Shown piece by piece: positions 34,498-42,176 of a stretch of DNA of 64,000 nt (within the stretch, counting starts at the first letter, position 1; every line of letters begins with the position of its first letter). A program made the translations under genes and the position numbers. This DNA comes from Rubrimonas sp036788415 (lineage in GTDB: Bacteria > Pseudomonadota > Alphaproteobacteria > Rhodobacterales > Rhodobacteraceae): assembly GCF_036788415.1 (NCBI RefSeq), contig NZ_DAIQNN010000003.1:47948-111947 (forward strand). The letters run 5' to 3'. The notes under the pieces are model-generated. The model searched no databases, was not told the origin of the DNA, and worked only from the letters and a program-made list of their open reading frames with translations.

Positions 34498-35805
34498 ATG
34501 ACCGATCCGAACCGCCTCAGGGTTCCCGCCGCCCCGCGCAGCGCCGACCCCGCCGCCTCGCGCCGCGCCTTCCTGACCGGCTCGCTCGCCGCGGGCGGCG
34601 CGCTCGTCGCCGCCGCAGCCGCGCGCGCCAGCACGGGCGCCGGCGACCCCGCGATCCTCGAGATCCCGGACTGGACCCGCTACAACGGGTTCGGGGTGGA
34701 CGAGTATCCCTACGGCGTGCCCTCGCCCTATGAGGCGCATGTGGTCCGGCGCAACGTGCCCTGGCTGACGGCGGAGTCGGTCTCCTCGATCAACTTCACG
34801 CCGATCCACGAGCTCGACGGCATCATCACGCCGAACGGCCTGTGCTTCGAGCGCCACCATGGCGGCGCCGCCGAGATCGACCCGGCGCAGCACCGGCTGA
34901 TGATCAACGGGCTGGTGGACAAGCCGCTCGTCTTCACGATGGACGACCTCAAGCGCTTCCCGCGCGAGAACCACGTCTACTTCCTCGAATGCGCCGCCAA
35001 CACCGGCATGGAGTGGCGCGGCGCCCAGCTCAACGGCGCGCAGTACACGCACGGCATGATCCACAACGTCATGTACACCGGCGTGAAGCTCAAGCATCTG
35101 CTCGACGAGGCCGGGGTCAAGACCAACGGCAAGTGGGTGATGCCCGAGGGCGCCGACAGCGCGGCCATGACCCGCTCGATCCCGATCGAGAAGGCGATGG
35201 ACGACTGCCTCGTCGCCTTCAAGATGAACGGCGAGGCGCTGCGCACCGAGCAGGGCTATCCGGTCCGTCTCGTCGTGCCGGGCTGGGAAGGCAACATGTG
35301 GGTGAAGTGGCTGCGCCGCCTCGAAGTGGGCGACGAGCCGTGGCACCACCGCGAGGAAACCTCGAAATACACCGACATGCTGGCCGACGGCCGCTCGCGC
35401 CGCTTCACCTGGGAGATGGACGCGAAATCGGTCATCACCTCGCCGAGCCCGCAGGCCCCGATCCTGCACGGCAAGGGACCGCTGGTGATCACCGGGCTGG
35501 CCTGGTCGGGCCGTGGGACGATCCCGCGCGTCGACGTGACCATCGACGGCGGCAAGAACTGGACCGAGGCGCGCATGTCCGGGCCGAGCCTCGACAAGTC
35601 GATGCACCGCTTCTATCTCGACATCGTCTGGGACGGCTCGCCGCTTCTGCTTCAGTCGCGCGCGCATTGTTCGACCGGCTACGTGCAGCCGACCAAGAGC
35701 GAGCTGCGCGCGGTGCGCGGCGAGAATTCGATCTACCACAACAACGGCATCCAGACCTGGTATGTGAACGAGCAGGGAGTCGCGGAAAATGTCGAAATCT
35801 CTTGA
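34498..35805 (+). CDS. soxC: SoxC, molybdenum sulfane dehydrogenase subunit
   Basis: This 435-residue sulfite-oxidase-family Moco protein has a Tat leader SRRAFLTGSLAAGGALVAAA. The Moco-ligating cysteine is Cys165 in YFLECAANTGMEW, and RLVVPGWEGNMWVKWLRR is the conserved core. With SoxD it oxidises the outer sulfane sulfur on SoxYZ, releasing six electrons. Two tandem ATGs (34495, 34498) follow GGAGGAG; spacing favours 34498. It overlaps soxD by 17 bases, implying translational coupling of the two subunits. Confidence 0.95.
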   Translation: MTDPNRLRVPAAPRSADPAASRRAFLTGSLAAGGALVAAAAARASTGAGDPAILEIPDWTRYNGFGVDEYPYGVPSPYEAHVVRRNVPWLTAESVSSINFTPIHELDGIITPNGLCFERHHGGAAEIDPAQHRLMINGLVDKPLVFTMDDLKRFPRENHVYFLECAANTGMEWRGAQLNGAQYTHGMIHNVMYTGVKLKHLLDEAGVKTNGKWVMPEGADSAAMTRSIPIEKAMDDCLVAFKMNGEALRTEQGYPVRLVVPGWEGNMWVKWLRRLEVGDEPWHHREETSKYTDMLADGRSRRFTWEMDAKSVITSPSPQAPILHGKGPLVITGLAWSGRGTIPRVDVTIDGGKNWTEARMSGPSLDKSMHRFYLDIVWDGSPLLLQSRAHCSTGYVQPTKSELRAVRGENSIYHNNGIQTWYVNEQGVAENVEIS

Positions 35806-36433
35806 GTTCGGCGCAGCGCTCGCCCTGATCGCTTCGACGGCCTTCGCCGGCCCGTTCGATCTCGGCCGCGAGGCGACGCCCGACGAGATCGCCGCGTGGG
35901 ACATCGACGTGCGCCCCGACGGCCTCGGCCTGCCCGCGGGATCGGGGTCGGTCGAGGACGGCGAGGAGCTGTTCGCCGACTATTGCGCCTCCTGCCATGG
36001 CGATTTCGGCGAGGGCGTGGACCGCTGGCCGGTTCTGGCGGGCGGCGACGGCACGCTGACCAGCGACCGCCCGGTCAAGACCATCGGTTCGTTCTGGCCC
36101 TACGCCTCGACGATTTTCGACTACGTCAACCGCGCCATGCCCTTCGGCAACGCGCAGTCGCTGACGCCCGACGAGGTCTATGCGATCACGGCCTATCTGC
36201 TGAACCTGAACTACGTGGTCGAGGACGATTTCGTCCTCAGCAACGAGAACTTCGCCGAAGTCCGGTTGCCTAATGAAGAGAACTTCTTCATGGACGACCG
36301 GATCGAGACCGAGCATGCGCCGCGCAGCATCTGCATGCAGAACTGCAAGGACAGCGTCGAGATCACCGCCCGCGCGCTGGTGCTCGACGTGACGCCCGAG
36401 GGCGACGGCGAAGGACTCGCCGGGGTCGACTGA
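35789..36433 (+). CDS. soxD: SoxD, short monohaem form
   Basis: This 214-residue secreted cytochrome has a signal peptide cut near STAFA-GPF, a haem motif DYCASCH (66-70) and a likely Met ligand in RAMPFGNAQSL. This corresponds to the N-terminal haem domain (SoxD1) of the dihaem SoxD known from Paracoccus pantotrophus; the second, mitochondrial-cytochrome-c-like domain is missing. The stop at 36431-36433 is followed by a new Shine-Dalgarno and a signal-peptide-bearing gene, so a frameshift is unlikely. A C-terminal Cys pair (SICMQNC) may form a disulfide. Confidence 0.92.
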   Translation: MSKSLEFGAALALIASTAFAGPFDLGREATPDEIAAWDIDVRPDGLGLPAGSGSVEDGEELFADYCASCHGDFGEGVDRWPVLAGGDGTLTSDRPVKTIGSFWPYASTIFDYVNRAMPFGNAQSLTPDEVYAITAYLLNLNYVVEDDFVLSNENFAEVRLPNEENFFMDDRIETEHAPRSICMQNCKDSVEITARALVLDVTPEGDGEGLAGVD

Positions 36434-36511
36434 GCCTTGGGCGCCATTGCGGGCCAGGGCGGCGACAGACCGCCCGGCCCGATCCTCGAGACCGCGTTCA
36501 GGGAGGACGTT

Positions 36512-37207
36512 ATGGGCTCGACGACCACAGTGCGCGCCGCCGCGCTGGCCGCTGCGGGCCTGCTCGCCGGCGCGGCGTCCGCTCAGCAGGGCGATGCCAA
36601 GCGCGGCGAATGGCTGTTCGGCTTCTGCGCCACCTGTCACGAGATCGGCGAGGATGCGCAGCCGCGCATCGGCCCGCCGCTGACGGGCGTTGTGAACCGC
36701 CCTGCCGCCGCGGTTGAAGACTTTCCCTATTCCGGCGACATGCGCCGCGCCGCCGCGCAGGGGCTCGTCTGGACCGACGACAAGCTCGACGCCTACATCG
36801 CCAATCCGCATGTTCTGGTCTCGCGCACGCCGATGACCTTTCCCGGTTTCCCCGAACCGCAGGACCGCGCCGACATCATCGCCTATCTCCACACGCACTC
36901 GCCCGACGCCCCGGAACTGGCGGCGCTGACCGGTTTCGAGAGCACCCCGCGCGACCTGCTGGAGCTCTCCGGCGACCCCGCCTATGGCGAGTACCTCGCC
37001 GCCGAATGCGTGACCTGCCATCAGGCGGACGGGGCCGACCGCGGCATTCCGGGCATCTTCGGCTGGTATGAAGAGGATTTCAAAGCGGCGCTGCACGCCT
37101 ATCGTGTGAAGCTGCGCGAGAACGCCACGATGCAGACCATCGCGGGCGGGCTCGGCGACGAGGAGATCGCAGCGCTCGCCGCATGGTTCGGCAAGGGCGC
37201 GCCCTGA
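36512..37207 (+). CDS. soxE: SoxE, dihaem cytochrome c
   Basis: This 231-residue secreted protein has two cytochrome domains: haem 1 CATCH (39-43) followed by a mitochondrial-like class I domain (IGPPLTGVVNRPAA, axial Met near TPMTF), and haem 2 CVTCH (166-170) in a cytochrome c553-like domain. SoxE is described as the cytochrome partner of the flavoprotein SoxF, together resembling flavocytochrome c sulfide dehydrogenase. Start ATG 36512 lies behind AGGGAGG; an upstream in-frame ATG at 36437 would lack a signal peptide. The first domain resembles the part missing from SoxD. Confidence 0.85.
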   Translation: MGSTTTVRAAALAAAGLLAGAASAQQGDAKRGEWLFGFCATCHEIGEDAQPRIGPPLTGVVNRPAAAVEDFPYSGDMRRAAAQGLVWTDDKLDAYIANPHVLVSRTPMTFPGFPEPQDRADIIAYLHTHSPDAPELAALTGFESTPRDLLELSGDPAYGEYLAAECVTCHQADGADRGIPGIFGWYEEDFKAALHAYRVKLRENATMQTIAGGLGDEEIAALAAWFGKGAP

Positions 37208-37247
37208 GCGGCCGACAAGAGCCGCCAACCCCCGGAGGAACTCATCA

Positions 37248-38513
37248 ATGCGCGTGCTTGACAGAAGAGCCTTCCTCACCGCCTCCACCGCCCTCGCGGC
37301 GACCCTCGCCGCGCCCGCAGTGCTGGGCCAGGCGAAACCGAAGCTGGTCGTGATCGGCGGCGGCGCCGGCGGCGGCACCATCGCCCGCTATGTCGCCAAG
37401 GACAGCGGCGGCGCCGTGGACGTCACGCTGGTGGAGCCGAACCCCGTCTATCACACCTGCTTCTTCTCCAATCTCTATGTCGGCGGCTTCTTCGACTACG
37501 ACGCCCTCGGCCACGGCTACGACGCCATGCAGGCCGCCGGCGTGGCGCTGGCGCAGGACTTCGCCGAAGCCGTGGACCGCGACGCGAAGACCGTCCGCCT
37601 GCGCTCGGGCGCCGTGCTCCCCTATGACCGGCTCGCCGTCGCCCCCGGCATCGACTTCAAATGGGACAGCGTGCCCGGCTACGGCCCCGACGCCGTCGAA
37701 CGCATGCCGCATGGCTGGAAGGGCGGCGAGCAGGTGCGGCTGCTGAAGGCGCAAGTCGAGGCGATGCGGCAGGGCGGGCTGTTCGTGATGGTCGCGCCGC
37801 CCAACCCCTATCGCTGCCCGCCGGGGCCCTATGAGCGGATCTCGATGGTCGCGCATCTGCTGAAGCAGACCAACCCGACTGCGAAGATCGTCGTGCTCGA
37901 CCCGAAGGAGAACTTCTCCAAGCAGGCGCTGTTCATGGAGGGCTGGGAGCGCCACTACCCCGGCATGATCGAATGGCTGCCCGCCTCGATCACCGAAGGC
38001 GTCAAGCGCGTCGATCCGGCCTCGATGCTGATCGAGACGGGGTTCGAGAACTACACGGCGGATGTCTGCACGGTCGTCCCCGCCCAGAAGGCCGGCGCCA
38101 TCGCCGAGGCCGCCGGGCTGACCGATGAGAGCGGCTTCTGCCCGATCGACCCGGCCACCATGGCCAGCCGCATCGACCCGAACATCCATGTGGTCGGCGA
38201 CGCCTGCATCGCCGGCGACATGCCGAAATCGGCCTTCTCGGCCAACAGCCAGGCGAAATCCGCGGCGATGGCGATCCGCGCCGCGCTGACCGGCGCGCGC
38301 GCCTTCCCGGCGCGCTACGCCAACACCTGCTGGTCGCTGATCGCGACCGAGGACGGCGTGAAAGTCGGCGCGCGCTACGAGCCGACGCCCGAAAAGATCG
38401 CCAGCGTGGACAACTTCATCAGTCAGACAGGGGAGGACGCAGCTTTGCGCAGGAACACCTATGAGGAAAGCCTCGGCTGGTACGCCGGGATCACGGCGGA
38501 CATCTTCGGATGA
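37248..38513 (+). CDS. soxF: SoxF, FAD sulfide dehydrogenase
   Basis: This 421-residue Tat-exported flavoprotein (leader DRRAFLTASTALAATLAAP) is homologous to the FccB subunit of flavocytochrome c. The FAD-binding GGGAGGGTIARYVA follows the leader, and redox cysteines are present in NPVYHTCFFSN and YRCPPGPYE. It oxidises sulfide, or reactivates SoxYZ, in the periplasm and passes electrons to the partner cytochrome. CCGGAGG precedes ATG 37248, and the stop overlaps the next start (ATGA). Confidence 0.95.
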   Translation: MRVLDRRAFLTASTALAATLAAPAVLGQAKPKLVVIGGGAGGGTIARYVAKDSGGAVDVTLVEPNPVYHTCFFSNLYVGGFFDYDALGHGYDAMQAAGVALAQDFAEAVDRDAKTVRLRSGAVLPYDRLAVAPGIDFKWDSVPGYGPDAVERMPHGWKGGEQVRLLKAQVEAMRQGGLFVMVAPPNPYRCPPGPYERISMVAHLLKQTNPTAKIVVLDPKENFSKQALFMEGWERHYPGMIEWLPASITEGVKRVDPASMLIETGFENYTADVCTVVPAQKAGAIAEAAGLTDESGFCPIDPATMASRIDPNIHVVGDACIAGDMPKSAFSANSQAKSAAMAIRAALTGARAFPARYANTCWSLIATEDGVKVGARYEPTPEKIASVDNFISQTGEDAALRRNTYEESLGWYAGITADIFG

Positions 38514-38965
38514 GCGCGCGTCTTCTGATCGCGGGCGCTTTCGCGCTCGGGGCCTCGGCGGCGCTCGCCGATGACGGCCCCATCGTCACGTACCCGGTCG
38601 AGGGCGCGGCCTTCGAGGACGTGGCATTTCTCGTCGAGAACGCCATCGTCAATCGCGGGCTGGTCATCGACAGCGTCAGCCATGTCGGCGACATGCTCAA
38701 CCGCACGGCCGCCGATGTCGGCGCGTCGGTCGAGCTCTACAAGGCGGCGAACGTCTATCTCTTCTGCTCGGCGACGCTGTCGCGCGAGATGATGGAGGCC
38801 GACATCCGCAACATCGGCCATTGCCCCTACGGCGTGATGGTGTTCGAGACCGCCGCCGAGCCCGGCGTCGTGCAGGTCGGCTACCGGAAATATCCCGATG
38901 GCGCGATGCAGAAGGTGCAGGGGCTGCTGGACGAGATCGCCCGCGAAGCCGCCGAAGTGGATTGA
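38510..38965 (+). CDS. Secreted DUF302 protein, coupled to soxF
   Basis: This 151-residue protein has a signal peptide (cut near ALAD) and a DUF302 fold: FEDVAFLVENAIVNRGLVIDSVSHVGDML at the start, then VYLFCSATL and GHCPYGVMVFE. Its two cysteines are in those last two segments. The ATGA overlap with soxF and the terminator right after it place it as the last gene of the sox operon. DUF302 has no firm biochemical function. I infer a periplasmic sulfur- or haem-related accessory role from position only. Confidence 0.85.
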   Translation: MSARLLIAGAFALGASAALADDGPIVTYPVEGAAFEDVAFLVENAIVNRGLVIDSVSHVGDMLNRTAADVGASVELYKAANVYLFCSATLSREMMEADIRNIGHCPYGVMVFETAAEPGVVQVGYRKYPDGAMQKVQGLLDEIAREAAEVD

Positions 38966-38974
38966 CCTTGAGCT

Positions 38975-39001
38975 CGGCGCCGCCCCGATGGGGCGGCGCC
39001 G
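38975..39001. terminator. Bidirectional 12-bp hairpin between the sox operon and soxT-like gene
   Basis: CGGCGCCGCCCC (38975-38986) pairs perfectly with 38990-39001 around loop GAT. It lies nine bases after the DUF302 gene and four bases from the stop of the convergent transporter gene, so it can end both transcripts. T-runs are weak on both sides, which is common in GC-rich genomes. Confidence 0.75.
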
Positions 39002-39005
39002 GCTT

Positions 39006-40067
39006 TCAGGCCGTCTGCGCCGCGGCGCGCGGGCGGTCGAGCACGGTGTCGGCGACCGCCGCGCCGACCCACATGCAGAACAGCGCGATCCAGTGCGTCA
39101 TCGACAGGGCCGACGTGCCCGTCACGCCCGCGCCGATGGCGCAGCCGCCCGCCAGCATCGCGCCGAAGCCCATCAGCACGCCGCCGGTGAGGTGCCGCCG
39201 CATCGCCGGCGCCCCGTCGAAGCCTTCGAACTTGGCCTCCCCGCTGAGCAGCGCTGAGGCGAAGGCGCCGAGGAACACGCCCGCGATCAGCCCGACGCCG
39301 AAATCCGCCGCGCCGTCGCGCATCAGCAGCGCCATCAGCGTGTCGGCGGAGGGGCCCGAGAAGGTGAGGCTTTCGATGGGGGTCGGCTCGAAAGCCTGCA
39401 TCGCGAGCTGGCTGGTCAGCAGCCAGCCCATGCCGACGGCGAAGCCAACGCCCGAGCCGAAGGTCAGCACGCGCAGCGACACCCGGTTGCGCCAGGCGAT
39501 GAACAGCGCCAGCGCCGAGAAGGCCGCGCCGAGCGTCAGGCCGAAATAGGGGCCGCCGCCGACCAGCGCGGAGATCTCGACATTGGGGCCTCCGGTGGTC
39601 CAGACCGCCGCCAGCGTCTCGCGCAGCGGCGAGAGCACGCCGTGAAACGCCATCTGCGCGGTGACGGCGAAAACGAGCCCGGTCAGCAGCGCGCGCAGAT
39701 TGCCGCCGGCGGCGAGCACGAGTTGCCGCCCCGAGCAGCCGCGCGCCATGATCATCCCAACGCCGAACATCAGTCCGCCGATCACCGCCCCGGACAGCGA
39801 GCCGACGCCGCTGACGACGCGCGACTGGTCGACCGTCGCAAGGCCCGTGAGCTGAAAGAGCTGCGTCCAGAACAGCGCGGTGGAGAAGCACAGCAGCCAG
39901 ATCGCGACTTTCTCGCCCATCGCGCCGCGGGTGAACTCGACCGCCGCCGCGCGCAGGCAGAACTTGCTGCGCTGCGCCGAGACCCCGAACAGCACGCCCA
40001 CGGTCACGCCGATGACCGCCGCCGCGCCCACTTCGCCGAACTGCTCAAGCGCCCATTCCAGATTCAT
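39006..40067 (-). CDS. YeeE/YedE family (SoxT-like) sulfur-compound transporter
   Basis: This 353-residue inner-membrane protein has about nine or ten helices and the three cysteine motifs of the YeeE/TsuA family: QRSKFCLRAA, MARGCSGRQLVLAAGGNLRAL and LAGGCAIGAGVTGTSAL. Family members move thiosulfate or reduced sulfur across the inner membrane; in other sulfur oxidisers soxT genes of this family sit in sox clusters. It is convergent with the sox operon. It likely imports sulfur for assimilation or for sensing by a cytoplasmic regulator. Confidence 0.88.
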   Translation of the reverse strand: MNLEWALEQFGEVGAAAVIGVTVGVLFGVSAQRSKFCLRAAAVEFTRGAMGEKVAIWLLCFSTALFWTQLFQLTGLATVDQSRVVSGVGSLSGAVIGGLMFGVGMIMARGCSGRQLVLAAGGNLRALLTGLVFAVTAQMAFHGVLSPLRETLAAVWTTGGPNVEISALVGGGPYFGLTLGAAFSALALFIAWRNRVSLRVLTFGSGVGFAVGMGWLLTSQLAMQAFEPTPIESLTFSGPSADTLMALLMRDGAADFGVGLIAGVFLGAFASALLSGEAKFEGFDGAPAMRRHLTGGVLMGFGAMLAGGCAIGAGVTGTSALSMTHWIALFCMWVGAAVADTVLDRPRAAAQTA

Positions 40068-40197
40068 CGCGCAGCCCCCCTAAGGACCGCGTCGAACGCG
40101 GCCGCATTATCCACATCCGCGAAACGCTAAACATGTCGCCGCGGCGCCGCTTTGATCTCGATCATGGCGCATGAAGCTAGGGTCGGGCCGGGAGCGG

Positions 40198-40283
40198 TGG
40201 TGGAGGGGGCAGGATTCGAACCTGCGTAGGGTTTCCCCGACGGATTTACAGTCCGTTGCATTTGACCGCTCTGCCACCCCTCC
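40198..40283 (-). tRNA. tRNA-Tyr (GTA)
   Basis: Reading the minus strand from 40283, the acceptor GGAGGGG pairs with CCCCTCC and the discriminator A is at 40201. The anticodon loop reads ACTGTAAATC (anticodon GTA), there is a long class II variable arm, and the T-arm loop is GGTTCGAATCC. The 3' CCA is encoded (40198-40200). A long variable arm is expected of bacterial tRNA-Tyr. Confidence 0.97.
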
Positions 40284-40306
40284 ACGGGCCCGACCGAGCG
40301 CAGCGC

Positions 40307-40335
40307 GGTTTAGGGCCCGGGCAAGGCGGCGTCAA
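40307..40335 (-). promoter_or_regulatory. Promoter of tRNA-Tyr
   Basis: On the minus strand TTGACG (40330-40335) and TAAACC (40307-40312) are separated by 17 bases. The expected start of transcription near 40300 is about 17 bases upstream of the tRNA 5' end. Confidence 0.6.
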
Positions 40336-40417
40336 CCCGCATGACGAGCCGCCCTCGGGCTCTGGCTTTTCCGCATTGGCGGAGCGATAGAGGGGAACGC
40401 CGCTCCTTGAGGCCCGC

Positions 40418-41239
40418 ATGCGCGCTCCGACCCCCGCTCGCCCTGCATCCCGACCGCAGCGCTCTGGCGGGCGCCCTGCCGCGCCCTGGCGCGGCGAGGG
40501 GGCGGAGGAGGGCGGGCCGGTCTGGCTGTTCGGCATCCACGCCGTGCGCGACGCGCTCCTCAACCCCGCGCGCCGTCGCCGCCGTCTGATCGCGACGCGC
40601 AACGCGGCGGACCGCCTCGCCGAAGCGATCGCCGCCGCCGGGATCGCTCCGGAGATCGCCGATGCGCGCCGCTTTCCCGCGCCGCTCGACCCGGGTTCGG
40701 TGCATCAGGGCGCGGCGCTCGAGGCCGAACCGCTCGACTGGGGCGGTCTGGAGGCCCGCTGCGCCCCGGGCCCCGCGGATCCCGCGCCGCTCGTCCTGCT
40801 GCTCGACCGGGTGACCGATCCGCACAATGTAGGCGCCGTGCTGCGGTCGGCGGAGGTTTTCGGCGCGCGCGCCGTGATCGCGCCGCGCCGGCATGCGGCC
40901 CCGGAGACCGGCGCGCTCGCCAAGGCCGCCTCGGGGGCGCTCGAGCGGCAACCCTATCTGCGCGTCGCGAATCTGGCGCGGGCGATGGAGGCGCTGCGCG
41001 AGCTAGGCTATCTGGTGGTCGGGCTCGACGGAGCGGCGTCGCTGGAGATCGCGGACGCGGTCGCTGGCGCGCGGGGGCGCCCGCTCGCTTTGGCGCTCGG
41101 GGCCGAGGGGGCGGGGCTGCGGCAACTCACGCGCGAGACCTGCGACCATCTGGCGCGAATCGCCGCAGCCTCCGATTTCGCCTCGCTCAACGTTTCGAAC
41201 GCGGCGGCGGTGGCGCTCTACGCCGCAGCCCGGCGCTGA
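40418..41239 (+). CDS. rlmB: 23S rRNA (guanosine-2'-O-)-methyltransferase RlmB (TrmH/SpoU family)
   Basis: This 273-residue SpoU-family protein has an N-terminal substrate-binding domain (VWLFGIHAVRDALLNPAR) after a basic, Pro-rich extension of about 30 residues. The trefoil-knot SAM domain carries VLLLDRVTDPHNVGAVLRSAE, LALGAEGAGLRQLT and the final DFASLNVSNAAAVALY motif. RlmB methylates G2251 of 23S rRNA. It is divergent from tRNA-Tyr, a neighbourhood shared by many alphaproteobacteria. Confidence 0.93.
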   Translation: MRAPTPARPASRPQRSGGRPAAPWRGEGAEEGGPVWLFGIHAVRDALLNPARRRRRLIATRNAADRLAEAIAAAGIAPEIADARRFPAPLDPGSVHQGAALEAEPLDWGGLEARCAPGPADPAPLVLLLDRVTDPHNVGAVLRSAEVFGARAVIAPRRHAAPETGALAKAASGALERQPYLRVANLARAMEALRELGYLVVGLDGAASLEIADAVAGARGRPLALALGAEGAGLRQLTRETCDHLARIAAASDFASLNVSNAAAVALYAAARR

Positions 41240-41460
41240 AACCGCTTTCGCACGCTGCGCGTGCAATCGGCGCACGATGCGCGCGCGATCCGAGGCCCAG
41301 CGTGCAAACCCTTCGGATTGGCTCGCATTTTCAGCGGCTTGAATGGGGAGGGGCGGTCACCGGCGCCTCGGAGCCCATTCGAGGACGGGTTTTCGGCCCG
41401 ATTTGTGGCGCGTCCCGTCGCACGCCGGCGCCGCCTTCGCGCAACATGCTAGAGACTTCT
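41240..41460. other. Intergenic stretch without a recognised gene
   Basis: This is part of a 380-bp gap between rlmB and the CoA-binding protein gene. I see no plausible coding sequence with a ribosome-binding site, no RNA gene fold I recognise and no strong repeat. The frame that opens at 41302 and runs into the next gene crosses an intrinsic terminator and has no coding character. Confidence 0.6.
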
Positions 41461-41489
41461 TTGGATTTCTGGCCTATCATCTCTACATG

Positions 41490-41582
41490 TGATTGGGGCG
41501 GGTTGCGCCTTCGCAGGCCGTCCACACCACTCACTGTCCCTCGTTCCGACTTCGCGCCCGCTTCCAGCGGGCGCCTTTTTTT
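41490..41582 (+). ncRNA. Candidate small RNA ending in a canonical terminator
   Basis: A GC-rich 90-base stretch ends in a textbook intrinsic terminator and is not part of a credible reading frame. Upstream, TTGGAT (41461-41466) with CTACAT (41483-41488, 16-base spacer) or TACATG (18-base spacer) could start transcription near 41490-41495. The body contains a small hairpin around TTGCG-CCTT-CGCAG and a C-rich single-stranded part (CACTGTCCCTCG) that could pair with purine-rich ribosome-binding sites. Rather than a separate small RNA it might be a leader or attenuator of the following gene. No known family was recognised. Confidence 0.4.
41554..41582 (+). terminator. Rho-independent terminator
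   Basis: GCGCCCGCT (41554-41562) and AGCGGGCGC (41566-41574) form a 9-bp stem with loop TCC, followed by C and seven T (41576-41582). It is the only hairpin with a long T-run that I noticed in the window. It lies over 300 bases past rlmB and 38 bases before the next gene. Confidence 0.9.
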
Positions 41583-41619
41583 GTCATCTGTGCCCCGACG
41601 CCGTCGAGGGGAGCGCGCG

Positions 41620-42114
41620 ATGCGGCAGCCGAGCTATTCGCAGGCCCATATCAAGGCGGCGCTCCAGCGCACGCGGCGCATCGCCGCAGTGGGGGTCTCG
41701 GCGAATCCGGTTCGTCCGTCGCATTACGTCGCCCGTTACCTCGTGGCGAAGGGCTTTTCCGTGATCCCGGTCAATCCCGCCTATGTCGGACAGACGTTGT
41801 TCGGCGCTCCGGTGCGCGCGCGCCTCGCCGACATCCCCGAGTCGGACGGGCCGGTCGACATGGTCGACGTCTTCCGCCGCTCCGAGGAGGCCGGCGCCGT
41901 GGTCGACGAGGCGCTGAAGGTCCTGCTCCCGCGCGGGCTGCGGACGATCTGGATGCAGATCGGCGTGATCGACTGGGACGCCTGCGCGCGCGCCGAGGCC
42001 CAGGGCGTCACCGTGATCATGAACCACTGCCCCAAGATCGAGTATCAGCGCCTGTTCGAAGAATTGCGGATCGGCGGCTTCAACACCGGCAAGATCTCCT
42101 CGCGGCTGGACTGA
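41620..42114 (+). CDS. CoA-binding domain protein (YccU-like, COG1832)
   Basis: This 164-residue Rossmann-fold CoA-binding protein carries RIAAVGVSANPVRPSHYVARYL, GFSVIPVNPAYVGQTLFG, VDMVDVFRRSEEAGAVVDEAL and IWMQIGVID, which match the succinyl-CoA-ligase-like CoA_binding_2 family. It lacks the rest of the ligase, so it probably binds CoA or an acyl-CoA for a regulatory or carrier purpose. It lies 84 bp before metY; this pairing recurs in other bacteria as far as I know, but its meaning is unclear. Confidence 0.88.
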   Translation: MRQPSYSQAHIKAALQRTRRIAAVGVSANPVRPSHYVARYLVAKGFSVIPVNPAYVGQTLFGAPVRARLADIPESDGPVDMVDVFRRSEEAGAVVDEALKVLLPRGLRTIWMQIGVIDWDACARAEAQGVTVIMNHCPKIEYQRLFEELRIGGFNTGKISSRLD

Positions 42115-42150
42115 CCGCGGCCTCCGCGCCGCGCAGGATGACGGCTGTAA

Positions 42151-42176
42151 ATCCCCTCCCCGTGCGATAAGGGGAT
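42151..42176 (+). promoter_or_regulatory. Leader hairpin upstream of metY
   Basis: ATCCCCT (42151-42157) pairs perfectly with AGGGGAT (42170-42176) across a 12-base loop, 22 bases before the metY start. The pyrimidine-rich arm (CCCCTCCCC) could alternatively pair with the Shine-Dalgarno AGGAGGAGG (42184-42192), so a switch between two structures is conceivable. It does not match SAM-II or SAM/SAH riboswitch patterns I know. Confidence 0.4.

Noticed and set aside
32779..35904. A 1,041-codon open frame on the minus strand across soxB and soxC
   Set aside because: It is antisense to two certain genes, has His/Asp/Arg-rich composition with no recognisable domain, and arises from codon-position GC bias. 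Similar antisense frames occur over phaC/MATE (55213-58371), carB (60808-63945) and the helicase (19630-22026).
36431..36511. Frameshift or nonsense mutation splitting a full-length soxD
   Set aside because: The next gene has its own Shine-Dalgarno and a signal peptide, and it carries two haem domains rather than the single missing one, so two genuine genes are more likely.
41302..42114. A 270-codon version of the CoA-binding protein starting at 41302
   Set aside because: The extra N-terminus would be translated from DNA containing a perfect intrinsic terminator and has no domain; ATG 41620 begins the conserved fold.
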